From Castor canadensis (taxonomy: Eukaryota; Chordata; Mammalia; Rodentia; Castoridae), in NCBI RefSeq assembly GCF_047511655.1, contig NC_133397.1, positions 11,619,501 to 11,683,500 of the forward strand: a stretch of DNA of 64,000 bases, in the 5' to 3' direction. The position numbers were made by a program, and so were the translations under genes. A model generated the notes under the pieces. The model worked only from the letters and a program-made list of their open reading frames with translations, did no database searches and had not been told where the DNA came from. The stretch's first letter is position 1, and the number at the start of each line of letters is the position of its first letter. Below, piece after piece: positions 11,485 to 21,705 of the stretch.

Positions 11485-12310
11485 CCTCAAGCTCTTCTTG
11501 CTTTTAATGTTTCTGTTGAGAAGTCTGCTATGATTTTGATGGGTTCACCTTTGTATATTATTTGTTTTTTTCTCTCACAGCCTTCAGTATTCTTTCTTGG
11601 GTCTCTGTATTTTTTGTTTTAATGATGATATGCCATGGGGTAGATCTATTTTGCTCTGGTCTGTTTAGTGTTCTGGAGGCCTCTTGCATCTGTATGGGAA
11701 TAGATTTCTCTAGATTTGGGAAATTTTCTGTTATTATTTTGTTGAATATATTATGCATTTCCCTTTGCTTGCACCTCTTCTCCTTCTTCAATGCCCATGA
11801 TTCTCAAGTTTGGTCTTTTGATGGAGTCGGTGAGTTCTTGCATTTTCTTTTCACAGGTCTTGAGTTGTTTAACTAATAGTTCTTCAGTTTTTCCTTTAAT
11901 TACCATTTTATCTTCAAGTTCTTAGATTCTGTCTTCTGTTTGTTCTATTCTGCTGGGTAGGCCTTCTGTTTTGTTTTGCAATTCTATTTTGTTCTTTTTT
12001 CTGAGGTTTTCCATATCCTGAGTTGCTTTCTCTTTAATGTTGTCTATTTTTGCCCTGAGTTCATTTATCTCTATATTAATCATGTTCTTTGTTTCATGTT
12101 GGTGTTTATACAGTGCTTCTATGGTTTCTTTTATTTCTTCTTGTGCTTTTTCAAATTCTCTATTTTTGTTATCTTGGAATTTCTTGAGTGTCTCCTGTAC
12201 ATTTTGGTTGACCTTATTCAGTCTTATCTCTATAAAGTTCTCATTGATTACCAGTAGTATTTCTTCTTTTAGATTATTCTTGTGGGCTTCATTGGGTTCT
12301 TTGGCATAGT
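11485..12310 (-). pseudogene. L1 ORF1 remnant, truncated at its 3' end
   Basis: The minus strand encodes coiled-coil and RNA-binding parts of ORF1p, including IFNKIITENFPNLEK and RILKAVREK (11558-11791). Frames are interrupted. Relative to 33612-34793 it stops near residue 280, where the deletion fuses it to ORF2 RT. In the aligned frame the joint reads ARRA-stop-GEIIHHD, so ORF1 and RT are in phase apart from a TGA in place of tryptophan. An extra A near the ORF1 start removes the in-frame ATG present in the other copy. Confidence 0.85.
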
Positions 12311-13817
12311 TTATCTTTCATTTTGTTGGAGTCTAGATCTGAGTATCTGTTTTCTTCATTTCCCTCTGGTTCCTATACTAATTTTTTGCTGTGAGGAAAC
12401 TGTTTCCCCTGTTTTTTCTGTCTTCCTGTCATTGTCCTTGGTGTTGTTATTGTCCCTGTACTGTGTGCAATTAAGTATTTTCTAGCTTGTAATAATAACA
12501 ATGGTGATATTTAGAATAGAAGGTTGAGAGGAGATGGAAAGCAAAGAAGTTAAAGAAACAGGGAAAAACAAATAAACAAACAGGTATGAAAAAACAAAAC
12601 AAACTAACAAACAAAAAAAGTTTCAAAGATATAAACAGGGAGAGATAGTATACTAATCAACAGTAAGCTGAACAGGCATTAGAGAGACAGAGAGAGGATC
12701 GAAAAAATAATAATAAATTAAAAAAACCCTCCAAGTTCAAATGCAATAAAGTTTCAGTCTTAATAATTTTGGTGTTTGTCCCTCAGCTTTCAATCCTGGA
12801 GATGGTGTCTCAGAAGTAGTTCTGTCATTGTCTCATCAAAGAGGAAAAAAAAAAACCAAACCAAACAAAACAAAACAACACAAAACAAAAAAAAAAACCC
12901 CACAAAGTGTCCCAAGTTTAAATGCAATACAGTTTCAGTAAGTTTTTCAGCATGCAGGTGTAGTTCAGTTGTTGTCTCATCAAAGGAAGAAAGAAAAAAA
13001 AGAGTCTGGAGACAGTTCTGTGAATGGCTATCTGAGGCTGTGGTTCACCTGCCCACTGCTGTCAGCCTGCTGTTGCTGGAGGCGTTATTTATGCAGATCT
13101 CTGGGGTGAGCTTAGCACTCATCTGGCCCTGCAGGCTTTGTTTACTTAGAGTTCTCCTGGGTGTGACCACCACTGCTACAAGCTTTCCCCTTTCCAAGCA
13201 CACTGGGGGAGGTGACACTGCACCAGCTTTCTCAGGTGTGTTTATTTACAGTTCACATGGAAAATGGGTCTGCCCCCTTTCCTGTGGAGTTTTCTTCCCA
13301 CCACCACTTTTACAAGCTTTCTTGCTCCTGGTTGCTGGATGTGTGCCACTGCTCCTGCCTTCCACAGCCGGCTTGTTGTGAGGGATTTCCCCTCCCCACC
13401 TTTTGGTGCTCAGGGTACCCCACCATCTTTGCTATGTGTCTTTTATGTTGTTATTGCTTATTATTCAGGTTTTTTTTCTTTTTTTCCTGGGTGGGGGTCA
13501 GTCTGTCCAGGGGGCTATGCTGATCTGGCCCAGGGTTGTCTGTAGGAGTACTGCATACCACTTAGCTCACTTTGTGGTCCGCATCTTCCCTTAGTGGTCT
13601 GGGAGCTGGTGTCTGGTGGCAGCACGGGAGCCCTCCTGGCTTCTCCATTTAACATGAAGTGGAGATGCTATGAGTGGCCTGGAGGTGTGGAGGATTCAAA
13701 GTTTTGCATCTTCTCAGTGGTTTTTCCTGCAAGGTGTGTCTCCAGCATCTCTCCAAGATTTTACTTTAGGAGGCACGTTTTCTGCTTCCTCCCTCTAGCT
13801 GCCATCTTGGAATCTCC
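12311..13817 (-). promoter_or_regulatory. L1 5' UTR / internal promoter region, minus strand
   Basis: Homologous to 31930-33611 of the plus copy but shorter. Near the 5' end CCAAGATGGC (complement at 13801-13810) matches a YY1 site, known to position transcription starts in L1. It has one fewer of the ~100-bp units holding 'aactgtaaataaac' and 'gaaagcttgt' than the plus copy. The 3' part (12500-12920) is A-rich with several CAAA-type runs. Confidence 0.75.
12776..13381 (+). other. Open frame antisense to the L1 5' UTR (201 codons), coding status uncertain
   Basis: An uninterrupted 201-codon frame runs opposite to the L1. Its second half is leucine-rich and hydrophobic (HLPTAVSLLLLE, ISGVSLALIWP, LLQAFLLL). 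The same peptide blocks occur, in two frames, antisense to the other L1 5' UTR (32627-32815 and 32126-32581). Shared DNA ancestry alone could explain this. A primate L1 antisense frame (ORF0) is known, but I see no evidence of homology to it. Confidence 0.35.
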
Positions 13818-13827
13818 TTGTTTTTAT
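13818..13827. repeat. Probable right target-site duplication of the minus-strand L1
   Basis: TTGTTTTTAT immediately follows the L1 5' end and matches 8853-8862 exactly. Confidence 0.65.
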
Positions 13828-14499
13828 GCTTGAAATAAATGATATTTCATTATTTTAAAAAAGTCAGTTAGCACCATGGGTAAGCAAAGTTCAAATTTGC
13901 TGATGCAATACAGTGGTCAGAGTAACACCCAATTCAGCTCTGTGCCCATCATAGCTTGAGGACCATTCCCAAGGTCATTTCTCTTTGGAACTTCCAGGCT
14001 GCTTGGCCCTTCACTAGAAGCAAGCCACTTATATTGTCAGTGAAAGAGCAAATTCAACAGGTCCAGTTTAGATAATCACAGTTATGCTTGTACATACTAC
14101 ATACCTCACTCAACTATCAGTAACATTGATCCAGATCTTGTAGCAAATAAATATCTGTCATACTTGAACATTCACATGTTTTCTTCAGAAAGAGAAAGCT
14201 GATCATAAGAGACTTACCTGATCCAAGCTTGTCTTCTGAATTGAGTTCTGCTATCAGACTCATGAAAAAGAGTATTGATTAGCTAACCATTAGGAAACCA
14301 TTTTAAACTCACCAACTGCTAAGGAACTGTTTGAAAGTAAATAACATGTTAGTGTGAATTGTCTCCATTGATAACAAAGGTAAAAAATGGATGCCATCTG
14401 ACTTGCAAATATTTCTCTTCTTTCCCTTTTTATTTTTTCCACTGCTTTTAGGAAAGGGATTTTGCTTAGTGCTTTCTCGAGCCATTGCCTTTTTCCCAT
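13828..14499. other. Unique intergenic sequence
   Basis: No gene or repeat recognised. Overlapping minus frames of 69 and 86 codons near 14290-14569 share no features with known families. Confidence 0.5.
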
Positions 14500-14640
14500 A
14501 TCTATTAGATTCTAGAGTCTTTATAAAGACATTATAACAACCCGGAAATAGAAGTATTGTTTTCTGCATTTGAGATAATAGGAGATTGAAATGAGTTGCT
14601 CATGGCAAATAAATGGTAAAGCAAGAATTCAAAAATAGTT
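14500..14640 (-). repeat. MIR-family SINE remnant
   Basis: Antisense MIR features 'cattataacaacccgga', 'tttgagataa' and 'gttgctcatggcaaat..ggtaaagcaagaattcaaa' are recognisable though strongly diverged. Boundaries approximate. Confidence 0.5.
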
Positions 14641-14648
14641 TTAATGAG

Positions 14649-14733
14649 ACTGAAGATGCAAGTTGCTACTAGAGCACTTGCCTAGCATGGTCAAGGTCCC
14701 AGGTTCAATCCCTAACATCTCAAGGAAAAAATG
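14649..14733 (+). mobile_element. ID-type SINE (tRNA-Ala-derived), diverged
   Basis: Contains 'agagcacttgcctagcatgg' and a B-box-like 'aggttcaatccct', then an A-rich tail. This is the ID consensus order. Mutations in the A box suggest it is old. Confidence 0.8.
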
Positions 14734-15414
14734 AGACGTCTAATTTTTAGATATGTATCCTTCCTCCACGCTGCCTTCCAGGATAGTGTCTGCAACTCAC
14801 ACTGCCCTAAAGAAGTTGGCAAAATAGCTGCCCAGTGCTGACTGCTGCTGTTTGTTTTCATCATGCTAAACACTAGAGAAGGCTCTGAACCTGCAACACC
14901 TAGGTTTATTCTTTTAAGGTCTCAGCCAAGCTCACCAGAAAAATTTTCTGTGTGTGTGTGTGTGTACGTATGTGGCTGGCACCTGTGCTTGAATACACAA
15001 AGCTGACAAAGAACAGCTTATAATATGCCTCAGACACCCTCCCTCCTGGGAGTGAAGGAAGAAAAGCCTGTCTGGACACTTCAGATAACTTGTCAAACCC
15101 TGAGGTCCTCCTGTACTGGCATTTTAGAGCATATGCTCCTAGGGGCCAAAGACTTCATCAGCTTTCACCCTCACAATTGTCACTGTCCATGGGAATCCTT
15201 CCAGTTCTGTCATGGAAGGTGAAGTCTTGAAGACTTTCATTTGGAGGTTGGCCAGGACCCCAAGCATGTGGACTGGGAACAATGGTGATGTCAGCTGTGG
15301 GTGACTCATGTTGGGCTGATCCTCTGCAGCTCATCTTTCTTTCTCCTCTCTCTCCACTTCCCCCAGTCACCTTCCTTTCCCGATTAATCCTTCAGCTACT
15401 TTCAGATCATTATA
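14734..15414. other. Unique intergenic sequence with a short (TG)n run
   Basis: A TG dinucleotide run lies at about 14951-14966. No gene is supported; small frames at 15025-15370 on both strands overlap and lack features. Confidence 0.5.
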
Positions 15415-15990
15415 ACCATTTTTTTCATAATTCCACATATGAGGACAAGCATGTGATCCTTGCCTTTCTGTGTTTGGTTATTTTATTAATCATTATAAAC
15501 CATCCATTTTCCTCAAATGACATGATTTCATTCTTCTTTATGGCTGAACAATGCTCCATTGTGTATATATACCACATTTTCTTTATCTGTTCATCCTGTG
15601 ATGGGTACCTACATTGATTCCAGAGCTATTGTGAATAGTGTCCCAATAAACATTAGTGTACAAACATCTCTTCTGTATATTGCTTGTTGACTTCATTTTT
15701 CTCCAGTATATACCCAAGAGTGGTATACCTAGATCATATAATACTTGTAAAGTTTAGTTTTTATAAGGAATTTCCATACTCTTTTTCTATAGTGGCTGTA
15801 TCAATTGACATTCCCAAAAACAGTGTATAAGGACTCCTTTTACCTCACATCCTCCCTAGCTTTTGCATTTTTTTGATAATAGACATTCTGACTGGAATGA
15901 GATAAAATCTCAATATATACAGAATTAGGTATATAAGAGATGCTAAGCATATTTTTGTATTTACCTGTTGGCTAAAGATTTTGAGGTTTT
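15415..15990 (-). mobile_element. Old L1 3' end (L1MA-like)
   Basis: The plus strand reads as the complement of an old L1 tail: 'ttcttctttatggctgaaca', 'ctccattgtgtatatatacc', 'attgtgaatagtg', 'cccaataaacat', 'tatacccaagagtgg'. No open frame remains. Boundaries approximate. Confidence 0.88.
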
Positions 15991-16324
15991 TAATCTCTCT
16001 GAGTTAACCTGTATGCAAAACATTATGGAGCCGTAGCTGTCCATTAATATTCCATAGATGAGGAAGTTGAACCCTAAAGAGAGTGCAGAGAGACAGAAAA
16101 AACCTGCATATTCCCATTCCTTCACTCATCAGAATCTTCAGAACTCCAATAGAATAGAAAGCACACCACATATCACTTTTAACCACTAAAAGAACGTATA
16201 AGGACATAATAATGACTAAGACTATAGTCTGTTGTTTGCTTACCACCCCCTTGCTCATCAACAGACACAGCACAAATCCAACCAATTTCAATGCAGTGTC
16301 TGTAATAGTAGTATTAAATACTAA
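15991..16324. other. Unique intergenic sequence
   Basis: No gene recognised. A minus-strand frame at 16004-16291 (95 codons) is hydrophobic in places but has no family signature and is probably chance. Confidence 0.45.
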
Positions 16325-16500
16325 AGATCATCAAAATATCAGTTGAGCACCCAGCTGTGCTAGGCATAGTATCTGTTGAATTTGATTGACTATTCTATTC
16401 ATTCCTCATGACAACTCTGCAATTGGAGTGATTGCCATTTTATAGCTAAAAATAATCCGAAGCTTAGAAAGATCGGGTAAATAAACCAAGATTAATTTTC
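16325..16500 (-). repeat. MIR-family SINE remnant
   Basis: Antisense MIR blocks 'ttgagcacccagctgtgcta', 'cctcatgacaactctgcaat' and 'gccattttatagc' appear in the expected order. Confidence 0.65.
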
Positions 16501-17189
16501 CTATTTTATAAAATCTGTCGGTGTTCCACAACTTCTTTCATGAAAACTGGCTTATTTTTTGCAGAACTAGATACAAAGAAATACTAAATATGGCAAGTGA
16601 ACACTCAACATTTGTTGAAAGGGTAAATCAAATTGCAATCTTCCGCAAGCACAGGCAGTGTAAAGTGACCATTTGAAAACAGTCAGCAATCACTTTTCCC
16701 TCAAGTCCATGAAGAACAACATGCAAATCAGTGAGGAGTTCATTCTGACAAGCTAGAGAAGTTGGCTTTCTATCACTAAATGCAAATAGACCTATTCCAA
16801 GATGCTGGATGAGATCAGTAGTTAATGAAATGAAAGGCATTAGGAAATATTGAAATGATGAGTATTACTTTGCTCTCACTATCATCATGACAATCAATGT
16901 TGGCTTATTTATGTTTCTCTATTTCCTTCTTAGATTTCTCTGGAGTAGTTCTCATTAACTGGGTAATCAGCTGCCAAGTCTCTTTTTACAGTAGAAAAGC
17001 AGAATTTTCCCTGGAAAGCCTGTGCTCCACTCTCTCTTTCCACTGCCCTAGTCCTTGCCTGACTGGGGAGGTTGTACCACCCAGGCTTGAACCCAGACCC
17101 TCTATGAGCGAAGGAAAGCTGCAAAGGTGAACTCATTTTCTGGAACAGACAATTCACTAAGACTCAAACACAAAGATGTCTGGATAAAG
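16501..17189. other. Unique intergenic sequence
   Basis: No gene or clear repeat. Frames of 70 to 77 codons occur on both strands over the same bases and show no domain. Confidence 0.45.
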
Positions 17190-17345
17190 ACTGAGTGACT
17201 GGCAAGTGGCTTGACACTTCTGTGCCTCAGTTTAGTTATCTTCAAAACAGGTATCAAAATACCAACTTCACAAAATATTTTGAGGGAAGTGCTCTGAACA
17301 TTATCTAACACAATGTTTTCTGATATTACAAATGTAAGATAAGCC
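17190..17345 (+). repeat. MIR-family SINE remnant
   Basis: Contains 'cttctgtgcctcagtttagttatct', a close match to the MIR core 'ctgtgcctcagtttcctcatct', followed by a degenerate 'aaaacaggtat'. Confidence 0.7.
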
Positions 17346-17509
17346 ACAAATGGAATCTTACATTTTTGGTAGTTGCATTTAAAAAGCAGCTGAATTTATT
17401 TTAATAATGTATCTTATTTATTCCAATATGGAAAATGTCATCATTTCAGTCTAAGCATTAGAACCACCTTTCTCTATTTCCAGGATCCTTACAGAAGTGT
17501 CAGTTGTAA

Positions 17510-17905
17510 TTGGTTATGGTCTGAATTTAGCACCTTCTGCAATCTTAGTGGCACTGTCCTACATAGATATGATATTGAACTTTCACAAACCAGCACATAA
17601 AGCTTATGTTCATAATCTTCTGCCTTTTCCATGATGACTGGAAACTTTCATGTTGAATCCAAATGCGATTGTGTTTCTCTCTTCATCTGTGACAGTGTTG
17701 ACATTTTTCCCAATTATTATTTCACTTGACAGTGAAAACAAACGAGAATATAGTAAGATAAAACATGCAGAAATAACTAGAGCTTGCTGTGATCTCCTGA
17801 CCATCATGGCAGCATGTGTGATGGGGAAGGAAGATGGAGCCTGGCAATGAAATGGCCTTGCAAACCTTCTTCCATAAGCAAGGTGTACCAAGTTCCCCTG
17901 CCATC
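17510..17905 (+). repeat. Possible degenerate MaLR LTR (MLT1/MST-like)
   Basis: The layout 'ggttatggtctgaattt', then 'tggaaactttcatgttgaat', 'aatgcgattgtgtt' and further on 'gcttgctgtgatctcctgaccatcatggc' resembles the sense strand of ERVL-MaLR LTRs. Similarity is weak. The 93-codon minus frame here (17610-17891) is not considered a gene. Confidence 0.35.
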
Positions 17906-18252
17906 CAGAAACACCCCAACCTCATAGGCAATGTGAATTCTGCCACATTTTGACAAAAGCCTAAGGTAATTTATCCAAATTTAGTATGTGGATATTGAAG
18001 ACTTATTAACATTTTCACTCCTTTCTCCCATAGTACACAAAAAGGAAATGGTGACACATAAGGATGACATAAAAGGATGATTTAGGAAGCACTTCCTGCT
18101 CAGCAGGTGAAACTCCCCTTTCAGTCAGGAAGACAAGAAGTCTCACAGAGATTAGAAAAGGCTGCCACAATCTCCCACAGATTAGTCCTCAAACCATGAA
18201 AAAAATTGAGCTGCTTGATATAGTAAATCTGACTTACATTTCTTGTTTTTGT
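17906..18252. other. Unique intergenic sequence
   Basis: Nothing recognised. Confidence 0.45.
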
Positions 18253-18328
18253 GAGTGACAGAATGCCTGCTTAGCAAGTGCAAGACCCTGAATTCAAACC
18301 CCGGTACCACCCTCCTCTCCTTCCAAAA
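18253..18328 (+). mobile_element. ID-type SINE fragment
   Basis: 'gagtgacagaatgcctgctt', 'agcaagtgcaagaccctgaa' and the B-box-like 'attcaaaccccggtaccacc' match the 3' two thirds of the castorimorph-style ID element. Confidence 0.75.
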
Positions 18329-19985
18329 AATGTAGAACATCATTCTTACCTTCCTTTTGCCTTTGTGGAAGTTCCATGGTAATACACTGGGGCATTTAAC
18401 CTTTTTCCAGGTCTCACCAAAATGTCCCTTTTCACATAAAATACTTGTGCTTTGCTTCTACCCCAGAATTTCTCCATTATTTTTAGTATCTTGTACACAA
18501 AAGTGGATTTTGACAGTTATATTCCATGAAAACAGACATTCTTTGTTGCAAATTGTAATGGTATTTAAAATAATCCTGAGTAAAAAAAAAAAGCCTGCCA
18601 ACTAAACTATGACATTATGCTTTCTTATCATTTATAAGTCTTATTTTATTCTTACTAAAAAAGACCTTTAGACTATGTACTGCTAGAAGGGAAACAAGAT
18701 ACATATAAAGACTCTAGTAGGCACTGATGACTGTGTCACGATGGTCATCTCTGCTTACAATCTTAAAACAGCCTCAAGTTCTTGATTTCAAAGACATTAA
18801 ATTGTAAAGAAATTGATAAAAGATGAGATTCTTTTTCTGTTCCCAAACAGACTCCAAATGTCCTGAGAACATGGTTGGTGTGCTGGTCATAACTATTTTC
18901 CATACGTTTACCTATGATATGCTGAAAACACTTTCACTAGGCATCATGACGTATTGGAAATGTCTGTACTATGGAGTCACTTACTATCTAAGCCCTGTAG
19001 GCAAGCTCTACTTAAGAGTGTTAATATGGGGTTATCGGAAGCAATATATATAAGTCATCTAATTCTGTGTCTGGCATACAGTAAGCATTAACAAATTTTA
19101 GCTTGTTGAGAAATGGGTGGGTACCAAAGCTAAGGGATGGAGAAAACACTCTTTCTTTCAACCTCATTCTATCACATATCTTAGTATTGCAGATGCTGAG
19201 GGGCTGCAGAGCTTCGCTTCATGTTCCCAAGGGCATGAAGAAGGATAATGTTCTCCATTAGTCAGGCCTGAGCAGTCCATAGATAAACTTCAAGTCCAAA
19301 GCTACAGTTACTTCATGGTTCTTTGTACCTGATGGGAAGGCAGAACAGAACATTCATTCAGTAAGCATACGAGGCAAACTGCATGCTTAACTCTGCATCC
19401 TCTGAAATCAGGAAGATTTGTGGACTAGGGTCCAGCAGTGTCCAGTGACAAAAATAAGACTATAAGAAAATCAAATAGGAAGATAAAAGAACAAACAAAG
19501 GTCACTTTCCTGGTCCTTTAAAAAACAAATCCCCAGCTTTCCTGATGAAATCCAATTTAATGAAGTGCAGAAATCCAAAGCTCTTTGAAATTTTAAAGCA
19601 ATTACAACACAAATGACTCCAAAGCAAGATGATCTTATTATGGGGATGCCATAAAATGCTAACTTCAGAATGTCAGGAAAGCAGAATGGTTCCTGGCTGG
19701 TGTGTCAGGATTTATGAGAGGTTTGTGGAATTGTCAGTGCCTCATTATTCTCGGAGGATAGTTTATTGAAGCAAATGCTGTATTTCCTTTGGTACTAACA
19801 GATTTTAGTATTATTACCAGAAGGCTAGACACCTTGTTCTGTGAATCCCCAAAAATTTCTTTCAGAACAGTTTACAGTTCAGTGGAGAGGAAACAAAAAA
19901 CAACAAAAAGATGGAATTTCATTTCCACTTGATAAATTAGGCTAAAAAGACATAAAAACACGTGTCAGTCACCCAACTGCCTTGC
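18329..19985. other. Unique intergenic sequence
   Basis: No gene supported. An L2/MIR-like tail ('tgtctggcatacagtaagca') is possible near 19060-19090. Confidence 0.45.
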
Positions 19986-20175
19986 ACCAATGCAGTGGTT
20001 CTCAAGGTTTGTCCTTATCAGCATCAGAATCATGTGGGAATTAAAATAAACATAAAATAGTTGGCTCTGGCCCAGACCTACTGAAATACAAACTCTATGG
20101 ATGGCTCTATGCTGTGTTTTAACATTGCCTCCCATCCGGGGAATCTGGTGCAACCTCTACTTCCAGAACTGCTGT
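19986..20175 (+). mobile_element. MER5A-like hAT DNA transposon remnant
   Basis: It starts with the hAT/Charlie terminal word CAGTGGTTCTCAA, followed by 'agcatcagaatcatgtggga', 'cccagacctactgaaatac' and, near the end, 'gaactgctg'. This is the MER5A order. It is non-autonomous, with no coding capacity. Confidence 0.75.
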
Positions 20176-20827
20176 ATTAATGCACACACAGTAAGATTAA
20201 TCTTTCTACCAGACCCACAGCCTGCTTTGTTTAAATGTAGGAATAAGATTTTGTCCCTCTCCCTAGATAACCAGTGCCTCCCTTGGGTCTGAAACAACTT
20301 TTGTCTTTAAGTAAACAGGATTCAGGAAGCTAGGGTATACCATATCAAATCAAAACAGAAGAAGGAAGCCTTGGTAGCCTGAGGTTGTTCAGGTGTTATA
20401 GGAGAGGGTGATGAAAAAGTTCATTATGAAACATAACCTCAACCTTCTGAGAGAATATTCTCCAGAGATTGGAGCATTGTACTGGTAGTAGGATCTCCAA
20501 TTTTTGTCCTGTATCTGAGGCTCTCTTTTCATACCTAGGCTAGAGCTCTGATTGCCATAAAGTGTGGAGCCTCCCTTCCCTTTGCTATTTACCCTTCAAG
20601 TCCAAAAACAGGACCACAAGAAATTACAATGGCTTCAGTTCTGAGGGACTAGGTGTTGGAGCCTTACCTTAGACCTGGTTACCTGGTAACTGACCTTCCT
20701 GAAGGGACCTAACTGATCTCCAAAGTGCCTCCCTGGTTGAATGGACCAAAGTAAAGTAGTAAAGTATACTCACAGCAGGGATACATTGAGAAGCCCCTTT
20801 GAACATCGACTTAAATATTAGTAGTTA
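20176..20827. other. Unique intergenic sequence
   Basis: Nothing recognised beyond chance frames. Confidence 0.45.
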
Positions 20828-21117
20828 AAGGCAGGACTGTAAAATAGGTACAGTGTGTGTGGAGGGGTACTTGTGGGAGGGGAAGAATTAACAAAGGAGA
20901 TTAAGGTGCAGGAATATGGTTGATGGACTTCATATATTTATATGAAATACAACAAAGAAACCTCTTACAATTGTTTTAAGTGGAGTGGAGAAGGGGTCGA
21001 AGAGGAGAGACCATGCGGGTGATCTTACCAATGCACAATATAAGCCTATTTGGAATTGTCACAGTGAATTCCCCCTGTACAGTGAATATATCCTAATAAA
21101 AAATATTTTAAAAGCCA
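20828..21117 (+). mobile_element. 3' UTR of an older rodent L1 lineage
   Basis: Aligns to the complement of about 62560-62825 ('aggactgtaaaataggtaca', 'tacttgtgggaggg', 'ttaaggtgcaggaatatgg') and, in its second half, to 8505-8706. It ends with 'tatatcctaataaaaaatat'. It is a 5'-truncated insertion without ORF2. Confidence 0.85.
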
Positions 21118-21579
21118 AAGAGCCTCCCTGCAGATTCTTTGTGGGTGTCCATAACCCTGAGAGGCCTCCCAGACAGCAATGAATGACCATTTACATCTGC
21201 CATCCTCTGTGTATTCTGTGTTCTGCCTCTGAGTTGAAATACTCTGATGTGACCTTCCCCTGTCAGGTCCGTCTGTACTTGGAGCAGGTTGGAGCCTACT
21301 GGTGTGCCAGTAAATGGTAACAGCTTTCCAGAAAAAGAGAGAAGCTATGGTTTGTAGGAGTTGATGAGTTTCATGATATACAAACTCACTCTATTTTTTT
21401 TTTTTTTTTGCAGCCAAATGTAGAAGACCAATGTGATATCACAGTACAGATCTGGGAAGAGGGCAGCACATTCTGCAAATCCACTACACTCTTATCTCAG
21501 AAATCTTCCCCATTATGCTGTAATTTTCCCATTTTTGCCTTTACATATCAAGACAAACAACACTCAAATCAGGTCTATG
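21118..21579. other. Unique intergenic sequence with a T16 run
   Basis: Sixteen T at 21394-21409 are followed by GCAG, which resembles a 3' splice site. No exon features follow, so no gene is called. Confidence 0.5.
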
Positions 21580-21592
21580 AAGAAAATGCCTC
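21580..21592. repeat. Left target-site duplication of ID SINE
   Basis: AAGAAAATGCCTC is repeated exactly at 21693-21705. Confidence 0.92.
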
Positions 21593-21692
21593 TGGGCTGG
21601 GATGTAGCTCGGTGGTACAGCGCTTGCCTAGCATGCGTGAGGCCCTGGGTTCGATCCCAGCACCAAAAAAGAAAAGACAAAAAAAAAAAAAA
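21593..21692 (+). mobile_element. Young ID SINE (tRNA-Ala-derived)
   Basis: A near-consensus ID element: 'gggctgggatgtagctcgg', 'acagcgcttgcctagcatg', 'gaggccctgggttcgatccc', 'agcacc', then an A-rich tail of about 27 bases. The pol III A box (TAGCTCGGTGG, 21605-21615) and B box (GGTTCGATCCC, 21648-21658) are both intact. Perfect 13-bp target duplications flank it, and with the clean sequence they indicate a recent insertion, probably driven by L1 machinery. Confidence 0.95.
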
Positions 21693-21705
21693 AAGAAAAT
21701 GCCTC
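21693..21705. repeat. Right target-site duplication of ID SINE
   Basis: Exact copy of 21580-21592, directly after the A-tail. Confidence 0.92.

Larger units (their letters stand above)
8863..13817 (-). mobile_element. L1 with complete ends but a ~1.96-kb internal deletion
   Basis: On the minus strand this copy begins at the L1 5' terminus (GATTCCAAGATGGC near 13817). It continues through 5' UTR and ORF1, jumps at 11478-11484 into the RT part of ORF2, then runs to the 3' UTR and poly(A) at 8863. Compared with the 31930-38952 copy it lacks the equivalent of about 34454-36415: the end of ORF1, all of the endonuclease and the start of RT. GAT is shared at both sides of the joint. Flanking 10-bp repeats support insertion as a unit with both ends. 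ORF remnants carry many stops and frame changes, so it is not autonomous. Confidence 0.93.

Noticed and set aside
17510-17905. Overlapping frames of 66-93 codons as a small gene
   Set aside because: The sequence looks more like a decayed MaLR LTR, and frames on both strands overlap.
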